A stretch of DNA of 15,448 nt, from positions 1 through 15,448 of the forward strand of contig BRYA01000344.1 of the NCBI GenBank assembly GCA_030267965.1, read 5' to 3'. Shown here in pieces: positions 10,101 to 15,448 of the stretch (positions are counted from its first letter, which is position 1; every line of letters starts with the position of its first letter). This DNA is from Triparma columacea. Lineage: Eukaryota; Sar; Bolidophyceae; Parmales; Triparmaceae. A program made the position numbers and the translations under genes. A model generated the notes under the pieces. That model saw only the letters and a list, made by a program, of their open reading frames with translations, made no database searches and was not told where the DNA came from.

Positions 10101-11577
10101 TCTCGTACTGCTGCTTAACGTGAACGTCATGTTGAGCACCCTGACGGATGAGAACCTCGTCCTCGCTGATTCCACGTGGGCCTTCAACAACAGCGCGGGT
10201 CTGACGGTGCTTTTGGGCGTTCTCGTAAATTTTGGGTATACTTTCATTGTTGCCTTCCTCATTGTAAGCTTCGGTCCCCTTGAGTGGAGGCGTTGCTTGA
10301 GAAACCAGGAGCTGCAGGACGAGGAGGAGGAGGAGCTTCGCAAGAGGGGGGAAGAGGTGCCGCGGAGCAACGCCATGTGGAAGTTTTTCGTGGCAATCAT
10401 CTTCTACGTGTGCTGCTGCTACATCCACAGCATGACGAAGAATGCCGCGGGGGCCGAAGCCTACTACGGCCTAGGCGAGACCTTTTTCGCCCTCTTTTTG
10501 CCCTTTGCGCTGAGGGCCCAACTCCAGCTCCCCAAGAGCCCCATCTTGAGACGGTACTGCGCTGCACTCGACTTATTGTCCTATCCACCCATCCGGAACC
10601 ACATCATTCTGGTGGTGTTCACGTATGTTGGTCTGTGGAGGAGTTATTTCTTTACCTTGACGTTGCTGGATGTGCTTACCATGAGTCAGACGCTCTACAG
10701 CGTTGTTAAGAGTGTGCTGATCCCGATCACTCAGTTGACGCAGACCTTCTTCCTTTTCATTGTCGTGATTTGCTGCTACACTTCCTTCGCGTACTTTCTC
10801 TTCGGGAGTACTCAGTTCGGGGGCGAGGACGACAGGATGATTGAGTACCTCGTCAATTCGACAGTCGGGGCGAACGGAACTGAGGAGGAGGTTTTGCAGC
10901 CCACGGGCGTGGTTTGGCTCCCCGAGGAGGAAGAGGGTGCGGTCGAGGGGTGTGATACACTTTTAGAATGCTTCATTCAGACGACGTACATTGGAATCAG
11001 GGCTGGAGATATGGCCGAGGTGCTCGATGACCCGGACGAGAGCTCATACCACGTGAGGATGCTTTTCGATTTGAGTTTCTTTCTCATCCTCGGTATCCTT
11101 CTCTTCGACATGGTGACTGGCATAATTTTGGACACGTTCGGCGCGCTCAGGGAGGAAGTGGCTGAAAGGGAAGATACGCTCAAGAACGTCAGCTTCATCA
11201 GTGGCCTTGAGAGGAAAGAAATCGAGGAGATTGGAGGTTTGAACTTTGACAGCATCAACGAAAGCGATCAGAGCGTGTGGGACTACATCTTCTTTGTCAT
11301 TTACCTGCGGAATAAGAGCCCTTCAGATATGACGGGTTGTGAGACGTTCGTGCACGAATGCCTGGAGGCGGACGACACAAGTTGGGTGCCTAATCACACC
11401 TCCTTGGTAATGGAGAGGATGGGCATTGGCGATGACGGGGGAGAGGACGACGAGGTGCTTATGCAAAAGGTTGAGGGGTTGGAAAGGGGTATGAGGAGGC
11501 TTGAGGAGCTACTCATGAATGCGGGGGTTGGGAACGGAGGGAACGGAGGGAACGGAGGGGAGGGGGCTAAAAGCTAG
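1157..11577 (+). CDS. IP3 receptor/ryanodine receptor-family calcium-release channel with inserted EF-hands and voltage sensor
   Basis: Exons: 1157-1771, 1931-2178, 2290-2563, 2662-3621, 3743-4351, 4432-4732, 4812-6480, 6621-9970 (with one frame break) and 10089-11577. The product is about 3171 residues if one base is missing; IP3 receptors have about 2700. The start ATG has good context (GCCCATGG). Domains in order: a disordered leader (1-110); the Ins145/MIR trefoil region (111 to about 480, e.g. MKFGDIISL and IQLRHLNSNKYL); RIH/armadillo repeats (about 600-1100, e.g. VQLDLFSSMC); further solenoid; an EF-hand pair (1864-1911); a voltage sensor (2038-2160); an armadillo stretch with GGNKNVQ; the RIH-associated domain (about 2353-2453, ELSQGPCRENQQ); then a six-segment channel with two luminal NxT/S sequons, a pore, S6 and the C-terminal thumb-and-finger region. 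The family releases calcium from ER-type stores as tetramers. Odd points are listed under separate entries: voltage sensor, altered filter, lost zinc ligands, weak IP3 site and frame break. The family assignment is firm. The ligand and the membrane it sits in are inferred. Confidence 0.92.
1772..1930 (+). other. Channel gene intron 1 (phase 0)
   Basis: The donor AAG|GTGAGT and acceptor CCCCAAG|GCC join ...RQMK to AMLENN. Without removal the frame ends in a stop at 1784. The intron contains an ATGAG pentanucleotide microsatellite. Confidence 0.88.
1807..1866 (+). repeat. ATGAG pentanucleotide microsatellite in intron 1
   Basis: About twelve tandem, slightly imperfect copies of ATGAG/GATGA, interrupted by an ATAG and an ACGAG unit. 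It lies wholly inside intron 1 and extends the donor-like GTGAG motif of that intron. A shorter GAGATG-rich stretch follows the donor of intron 2. Confidence 0.9.
2179..2289 (+). other. Channel gene intron 2 (phase 2)
   Basis: The donor CTACAG|GTGAGA and acceptor CTCCCCAG|CCTC join VFLYR/S to LRMPDYGL, keeping the MIR region in frame. The 3' end is strongly pyrimidine-rich. Confidence 0.88.
2564..2661 (+). other. Channel gene intron 3 (phase 0)
   Basis: The donor ACGGAG|GTGAGC and acceptor CGTCGCAG|GAG join LRKNTE to EVSHDISSKGLW. A CTAAC branch-point-like motif lies near 2628. The splice falls in the loop that binds IP3 in animal receptors. The alternative AGGAG acceptor at 2664 would drop a codon, so one residue here is uncertain. 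Confidence 0.85.
3622..3742 (+). other. Channel gene intron 4 (phase 0)
   Basis: The donor CGCAAG|GTGAGG and acceptor CTCGCTGCAG|CCG join DYFARK to PEWINVTI. A CTAAC motif lies near 3697. The 3' end GCTCGCTGCAG is identical over 10 bases to that of intron 8. Confidence 0.88.
4352..4431 (+). other. Channel gene intron 5 (phase 0)
   Basis: The donor ATGGAG|GTGAGG and acceptor CTTGCGCAG|TAC join DANME to YNQLWDLAQYF. It contains GCGACTCGCTCC, which recurs as GCGACTCGCTTC in intron 7, and an ACTCAC branch-like motif. Confidence 0.88.
4733..4811 (+). other. Channel gene intron 6 (phase 1)
   Basis: The donor TCGGCAG|GTGAGG and acceptor CCTAACCCAG|ATATC join RIELASA to DIDPPNP. The CTAAC motif sits immediately before the acceptor. 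The downstream frame stays open through 6480. Confidence 0.82.
6481..6620 (+). other. Channel gene intron 7 (phase 2)
   Basis: The donor GATGAG|GTAAGA and acceptor CTCGTCGTAG|ACC join PLEGEM-R to PIARSQDF. The frame would stop at 6482 without splicing. It contains a perfect GCATCG/CGATGC inverted repeat. Other AG sites at 6632 and 6656 are possible and would change a few residues. Confidence 0.78.
7534..7677 (+). other. EF-hand pair of the channel
   Basis: The loop at residues 1864-1875 reads DSDGNGYLSQKE. It has Asp at positions 1 and 3, Asn at 5, Ser at 9 and Glu at 12, a complete calcium-binding pattern. A second loop at 1900-1911 reads DKKRGSGIDKFE. It has Asp at 1 and 9 and Glu at 12 but Lys at 3, so it is probably weak or structural. 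Helices flank both. The pair sits about 130 residues before the voltage sensor on the expected cytosolic side. Confidence 0.85.
8050..8430 (+). other. Voltage-sensor domain (S1-S4) inserted in the channel solenoid
   Basis: Four hydrophobic segments are visible. S1 is about residues 2041-2063 (VLVIVLTVVFFAIVVLLIQL). S2 contains ITIFFTVELVIK, the F-x-x-E...K charge-transfer pattern. S3 contains FMNFIDFSVVFIDLF, the N-x-x-D-F pattern of voltage-gated cation channels. S4 is LIKALRLARAARLFRLIRIR. In S4, K2141, R2144, R2147, R2150, R2153 and R2156 are spaced exactly three apart, followed by R2158 and K2159. The S3-S4 loop is Gly-rich. No S5-pore-S6 follows; the chain returns to soluble armadillo-type sequence. 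The even number of membrane passes keeps both flanks on the same side. Confidence 0.92.
9001..9320 (+). other. RIH-associated domain of the channel
   Basis: Residues about 2353-2453 carry MKEMCEGHYSPLQNLLRKQ, NLVEETMDLF and LSQGPCRENQQTFAEN. These match the conserved RIH-associated pattern (a C-E-x-H block, then x-QGPCxENQ) shared by IP3 and ryanodine receptors. In the known structures this block links the cytosolic solenoid to the channel's cytosolic collar. Confidence 0.9.
9642..9761 (+). other. Reading-frame break in the channel gene
   Basis: The long exon frame that starts at 6622 ends in TAA at 9745, after an acidic/lysine low-complexity tail. A second frame, open from 9642, continues with LNGRCQKVFFNAALDSL and then MKDFRVFQMFTRNFL. 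This is the segment expected just before the membrane domain in IP3R. Joining them needs one missing base between 9642 and 9744 (many G and T homopolymers lie here), or an intron of length 2 modulo 3. Intron candidates ending at CAG 9761 are 9628-9761 (134 bp, weak donor GTTGGA) and 9739-9761 (23 bp). Neither has a pyrimidine tract, unlike every other intron in the gene. Confidence 0.8.
9971..10088 (+). other. Channel gene intron 8 (phase 2)
   Basis: The donor AAGAG|GTAAGT and acceptor TTCGCTCGCTGCAG|CTT join NFLTIK-S to FVFALVLLLNVNVML, the start of the first pore-domain membrane segment. Two earlier AG sites (10027 and 10038) give the wrong frame. Confidence 0.85.
10089..11145 (+). other. 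Channel pore domain (six-segment IP3R/RyR type)
   Basis: Membrane segments run from SFVFALVLLLNVNVML, through LTVLLGVLVNFGYTFIVAFL, AMWKFFVAIIFYVCCCY, YYGLGETFFALFLPFAL and IILVVFTYVGLWRSYFF, to S5 (QTFFLFIVVICCYTSFAYFLF). The LLDVLTMSQTLYSVVKSV linker matches the family S4-S5 linker. A luminal loop carries NST and NGT sequons and the CDTLLEC motif. Then come the pore GIRAGDMAEVL (10993-11025) and S6 (LFDLSFFLILGILLFDMVTG), ending in ILDTFGALRE. The filter is one residue shorter than in animal family members and lacks the triple glycine. Confidence 0.88.
11191..11280 (+). other. C-terminal thumb-and-finger segment lacking zinc ligands
   Basis: SFISGLERKEIEEI...SVWDY aligns with the family CFICGLERDKF...MWHY segment that normally binds zinc through C-x2-C and H-x4-H. 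Here both cysteines are serine and no histidine is present. The scaffold residues (F-I-x-G-L-E-R, W-x-Y) remain. Confidence 0.85.
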
Positions 11578-11738
11578 GCTTGAGAAAATTGCTCAAAGGG
11601 ACACATTGGGTAAGAAGAAGTGAACGAAACAATACAGTAATGTGGCGGCTATAAGCAAATTTTCAGAATTCGATGTACATCAAAGTGCTTATTTTTTATT
11701 GCGATTAGCGTGAGAACGAACAATTTCATATTTCGAAT
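11578..11738 (+). other. Intergenic region between channel and helicase genes
   Basis: This is the 3' flank of the channel gene and the 5' flank of the helicase gene. Nearly all of it is repeat copy 2. At its edge CATATT-TCG-AATATG (11727-11741) is a small perfect hairpin overlapping the first possible helicase ATG. No RNA gene or separate coding frame is visible. Confidence 0.6.
11608..11734 (+). repeat. 127-bp dispersed repeat, copy 2
   Basis: Direct repeat of 896-1022, starting 31 bases after the channel gene stop. It retains the GGGTAAGAAGAAGTGAACG block that encodes the last residues and stop of the MYND gene in copy 1, although no MYND frame precedes it here. This favours a duplicated MYND 3' end or a mobile fragment as its origin. 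It retains GGCTATAAGC (11647-11656) and GATGTACATC (11672-11681). The next gene's first ATG lies five bases after its end. Confidence 0.9.
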
Positions 11739-14700
11739 ATGGAAAGCAGGAAGCAGGAAAGCAGGAAGGGAAAGCAGGAAGGGAAAGCAGGGAATCAAGG
11801 AAAGCAGGTTATGGCCAAGAAGAAGAAAAGAGGGTAAGTAGACAGATCTACCAACACACGCTAAAATGACCCCCCCCCAACCTGTTCCACCTGTTGTCAA
11901 ATATAAGCATAGTAGATGATTTCCAAGCCTCCCCCCCCATCGTCGATCCAGCTCCCAATCAATTTCCTCCAAATTACTCACCTATTTCGCTTATTTTTTA
12001 CACAGCGGCGGAGATGCTAGAGGCTATGCTACGACTGCACAACCTAGGAAACCAATACCAGTCCCATTGAAGAATATAAAAGAGCATTCACCTCAGACTG
12101 AGGTCTCCCCTACCCCCCCTACTTCCCCACAAATTACCACCGAAAAGATCGACCTTCCGCCCTCTCCTCCCAAGTCTACTGACCCTATCTACCCGTCCAA
12201 AGTGTTGAGATACGACTGTTCTGACCTCTCTGGTTTCATCGAAAACTCTGTCGATGTCAATGACCTGCTTCACGGCAAGGGCGGCATTGAGTGGGACTCA
12301 AGCGGGGAGGTAAGGGACGACGCCCGGACCGCTCACCTCGCGGCTGAGCTTCTGCGCTCGGGCCAGAGCAGGACGAGCGTATTGAAGAAGCTCTTCCTTT
12401 ACACTTATGGTAGGTGGGAGGGGGAGAGGCTTAATTGGGAGGAAGCTGCAGGGTGGGATGGCGAGGGTTGGGAGGGTGTCTTCCCTGACTGGAATGCCTG
12501 GCTAAAGTCTGAGGAGGACGTTGAGAGGGAGGAGAGGTTGAGGAAGGAGAGAGATAAGGAGGATCAGGAGAGGCTGGAGAGGGAGCGGGAAGAGAAGGAG
12601 AGGGAGGAGAGGGAGAGAAGGGAGGCCCAAGAGGCGGCGCCGGAGCCGCCCTCGGACGCCGGACCCGAAACGCACGTCTTCCTACCCCTCCCCACCCAGC
12701 TCCCCTCAGAGTCCCACTCTGCGTTTGCGTGCCTGTCTGTAATGTGGGAGGCGTCAAGGCTGGAGAAGGAGCTCGATATTGTCAGGAGCGACTACCTGGC
12801 CTCGAAGAAGGATGTCGCGGCGGCGGAGAGGAAGGTGAAGGACAAGAAGAAACACCTTGGGAGGCTCAAGGGTAGGGTTGTTGACGATCATGTTAGGAGG
12901 GGAATGGAGGAGGCTGTCGAAAGGTACGACGAGGAGGGGAAGCTGATTGATGGGGGGGGTATGGCAGAGGTTCCCGTGGAGCGCGTCAAGGTCGAGGTGG
13001 AAGAGCCATCCAAGGAGGGGGAGGGGGAAGGGGTCGAGGATGAAAATGATGGAATTATGGGCTTCGGGGACATTATGGGAGCGCTTGAGGGGGAGGGCGC
13101 GGATGGCATGGGCGGAGGGGAACGCGCGGCCTCTGCCTCGGAAGCCCAGACGGAGGAGAAGTTCACCATCAACAAGGCAACCACGAAGGTCGGATCTACT
13201 CTGACACCCAAAAAGTGGACTGGAGCGACTCCGTGGAGTTACGTGAAGCTAATGAATAAGAAGGCCCTGTGGAATCACTTTAAGAAAGGGGGTAACGGAA
13301 CGGTTAAGACTGCCTCAGCAATGGTGGTCGGGTCTGCCTCCGAGATGGCTGCGGAGGTCCCGGTTACGGTTGTGACAGTGAACGACTTCAGGGACTTTGT
13401 GTCGCTCAAGTTTCTTTACGAGACGTCGCCGTCGCTTAACCCGGCGCCGCTGTTCCCGCCCGTATGGGTGGACGTCTGGAAGGCGTGGAAGTTCGCGGAG
13501 GGGAAGGAAGAGAGGGAGAGGGCAGAGAAAACGAGGGCAGACTGGAGCTGGGTGAGGGAGAGAATGCAGGAGGTTAGAGGGAGGGTAAAGGGGGGCGTCG
13601 TGGAGGAGCAAGACGAGGGGAAGGAAAGGAGGAGCAAGGTGAGGAGGGCCCGGAACGGAGACTTCAAGCCGTTCTCCTGGCACTACAACACTGCAGAGTA
13701 CAAGGAGATGAGGAGGAAGAGGGAGAAGCTGCCGGCCTGGAGGTTTAGGGAGGAGGTCGTGGGGGTCGCCATGTCACGCGCCGTCACAATGGTGAAGGGA
13801 ACGACTGGGTGCGGCAAGAGCACGCAGGTCCCCCACTTCCTCCTGGCGGCGGGGGAGGACACTAGGATCGTCGTCACGCAGCCGAGGAGGATCGCGGCGA
13901 TCGGGGTAGCGGAGAGGATCGGAAAAGAGATAGGGTGCGGGTGCGGGGGACTGGTGGGGTACAGGGTTAGGGGGGGGAGCAAGTGCGTCGATAACACTAG
14001 GCTGACCTTTGTTACTACTCAGGTTCTAGTGAATGAACCAGAGTGGATCGACGAGATTGACTTTGTGGTGGTTGACGAGGTGCACGAGCGCAACTGGCAG
14101 ACCGACCTGCTGCTTACGCTGTTAAAGAGGAAGATCCGCGAGGGACGTTGGCAGGGTCGGGTAATTCTGATGTCGGCGACGGTGCAGGTCGAGGTCTTCA
14201 AGCAGTTCTTTGACGTCGACATTCCTAGCATTGAGATTGAGGGCAGGACGTTCCCGGTTAGGGGTTACTACTTGGAGGACGTGCTGAGGGGGACGGAGGA
14301 GAGGATCGGGGAGGAGTACTGGGTTAAGCCGCAGGGGGACCTTAAGGGAAAGGCTGCGGTCAGGATGAGGCAGGGGGGGGGGGTCAGGGGCAAGGTGGAG
14401 CTGGATTACTATGACGAGGAGGGGATTGTTTGGGACAACGGGAACTACTCTGCTTACGATGGGTACGGGGAGGCGGTTAGAGGGGACATGAGGAAAGTGG
14501 ACGAGGCTAGGATAAACTACGGTCTGATCGTTAAGGTCGTCGTGGGGTATTTGAGGAGGGAGGGTATGTTCAAGGACGAGCCCGGGGAGGAAGAGGGGGG
14601 AGGCAGCGTACTGGTCTTCCTCCCGGGTAAGGGGGAGATCGAGAAGCTCATAAGGGAGCTTGTAGGGTGCAGGGAGTGGAGGGAGCTGGGGGCTAGGGGG

Positions 14701-15448
14701 GTGAAAGTCTTGCCTCTGCACTCTAGCCTTGACCCTGGGAAGCAGAGCGAAGTTCTTGGGGGCCGAGGGGTCAAGGTTATCGTTAGCACTAACATCGCTG
14801 AGACTAGCGTCACGATCGAAAGTGTGACTATGGTAGTGGACGCTGGGCTGGTTCGGGAGGTCGGCGTTAGTAAGAGGACCGGCAGCAGCGTTCTGGAGTG
14901 CAAGTGGACCAGCAGGGCCAGCGCAATGCAGAGGCAGGGCAGGGCGGGCAGGGTCAGGGAGGGCGTCTGCGTTAAGATGTTCAGCAAGTTCACGGAGAGG
15001 GAGGTCATGAGGGAGGAGGGGAAACCGGAGATTGGGAGGATGCCGCTCGAGGAGGTCGTGGCGTGCATCTTGGGCTTGGGGGTTAGGGACATTGAGAAAT
15101 TTGCGTCAAGTATGCCAACCCCTCCCGAAGAGTCCGTGTTATCCAAGGCTCTGTCCGTCCTGGAGGAGATCGGCGCTGTCGATTCCGCAGGTTTGATTAC
15201 CCCTTTGGGCTTGGCTGTGGTGAAGTTGGGTTGCGACGTTAGGGTTGGAAAGATGCTGCTATGGTGTTGCGTTTTCGGGAGGGTTGAGTGGGGGCTCGGG
15301 ATTGCGGGCTGGCTGGGAGTGGGGAAGAGCTTATGGGGAGACGGGGAGGAGGGGGGGGGGGGGGGCTGGAGAAAGAGAATGGTAGAGGAGGTGGGAGGGA
15401 ATGATTTCGAGCTCGCCGGGAAGGTTTGGGAGGAATATGAGGGGGCTA
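11739..15448 (+). CDS. DEVH-box RNA helicase (DHX29/DHX57-like), 3' end cut off
   Basis: Exons are 11739-11833 and 12006 to the edge, at least 1179 residues. ATG 11739 is the first after an in-frame stop at 11706; ATG 11811 (MAKKKKRG) is an equally good alternative start. The N-terminal half is Pro-rich, then highly charged (Glu/Arg coiled-coil-like, about 180-290). The helicase core has motif I GTTGCGKSTQ (630-639), Ia TQPRR (656-660), II DEVH (722-725), III SAT (755-757), the motif IV-type VLVFLPGKGEI, V STNIAETSVTI (959-969) and VI QRQGRAGR (1007-1014). A winged-helix/HA2 region follows (PEIGRMPLEEVV...LITPLGLAVVKLG, from about 1031). The DEVH variant is typical of DHX29 and DHX57; DHX36 has DEIH. 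This family unwinds RNA with ATP, 3' to 5', and DHX29 helps ribosome scanning, but that role is only inferred. The C-terminal OB-fold is outside the window. Arg is mostly AGG and Glu mostly GAG, giving a strongly G-rich sense strand. Confidence 0.92.
11741..11808 (+). repeat. Purine-rich GGAAAGCA tandem repeat at the helicase 5' end
   Basis: About five imperfect units of GGAAAGCAGGAAG (8-13 bp) lie between the two candidate start codons. If translated they give a Lys/Gln/Gly/Arg-rich leader of 24 residues. Otherwise they are 5' UTR. Confidence 0.75.
11834..12005 (+). other. Helicase gene intron 1 (phase 2)
   Basis: The donor AGAGG|GTAAGT and acceptor TTTTTTACACAG|CGG join MAKKKKRG to GGDARGYATT. 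The unspliced frame stops at once (TAA at 11835). It contains two poly-C runs and a CTCAC branch-like motif near 11978. Confidence 0.85.
15351..15365 (+). repeat. G15 homopolymer inside the helicase frame
   Basis: Fifteen consecutive G encode five glycines in the region after the winged helix. The frame stays open to the window edge with this count, and the following residues (GNDFELAGKVWEEYEG) look like normal coding sequence. A one-base error here would shift the whole C-terminus. Confidence 0.9.

Noticed and set aside
9748..11577. The C-terminal channel as a separate gene starting at 10015 or 10127
   Set aside because: The 9762-9970 segment and the exon from 10089 continue the IP3R order without gap. 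The frame from 10015 to 10088 is intron with a pyrimidine-rich acceptor, and no promoter or UTR space is evident. RNA data could still overturn this.
11649..11981. 110-codon minus-strand frame over repeat copy 2 and the helicase intron
   Set aside because: It crosses a repeat and an intron and has low-complexity Leu/Pro/Phe composition with no recognisable domain.
14122..15146. Two minus-strand frames of about 200 codons over the helicase
   Set aside because: They arise from the G-rich sense strand (few antisense stops) and give Pro/Leu/Ser-rich sequence. The sense strand has all helicase motifs.

Overview
The window is nuclear DNA from a eukaryote, most likely a unicellular protist or alga. 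The evidence is nine short introns (79-172 bp) with GTGAG/GTAAG donors, pyrimidine-rich CAG-type acceptors and CTAAC/CTCAC branch-point-like motifs, together with typically eukaryotic proteins. A stramenopile alga is a reasonable guess, because ankyrin-MYND proteins, an IP3/ryanodine-receptor-type channel and compact introns occur together there, but the sequence does not prove it. All three genes lie on the + strand.

Layout: (1) 108-911 is an intronless ankyrin/MYND zinc-finger gene with a lysine-rich tail; its frame is open to the left edge, so it may start further upstream. (2) 912-1156 is a short intergenic segment holding the first copy of a 127-bp repeat. (3) 1157-11577 is one very large gene for a calcium-release channel of the IP3 receptor/ryanodine receptor superfamily, which I reconstruct from eight introns (1772-1930, 2179-2289, 2564-2661, 3622-3742, 4352-4431, 4733-4811, 6481-6620, 9971-10088). 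One reading-frame break between 9642 and 9761 must be resolved by a 1-base indel or an atypical intron. The product is about 3170 residues. (4) 11578-11738 holds the second copy of the 127-bp repeat, about 94% identical to the first. (5) 11739 to the right edge is a DEVH-box RNA helicase of the DHX29/DHX57/DHX36 type, with one intron and cut off by the window end. Its open frame has no stop from 12006 to 15447.

The most unusual content is the channel. Between its N-terminal MIR/armadillo half and its RIH-associated domain it carries an EF-hand pair followed at once by a complete four-segment voltage sensor, with six basic residues at exact three-residue spacing in S4 and no pore domain of its own. 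The normal IP3R/RyR six-segment pore follows more than 600 residues later. The pore is also divergent: the GGGVGD/GGGIGD-type filter is replaced by a shorter GDMAE stretch, the C-terminal zinc-finger ligands are all lost, and most IP3-contact residues are missing. The sequence therefore suggests an intracellular calcium channel whose gating inputs may be voltage and calcium rather than IP3.

The three genes show no obvious functional link. What joins them is the 127-bp element, placed at the 3' end of one gene and upstream of the next on both sides of the channel gene.
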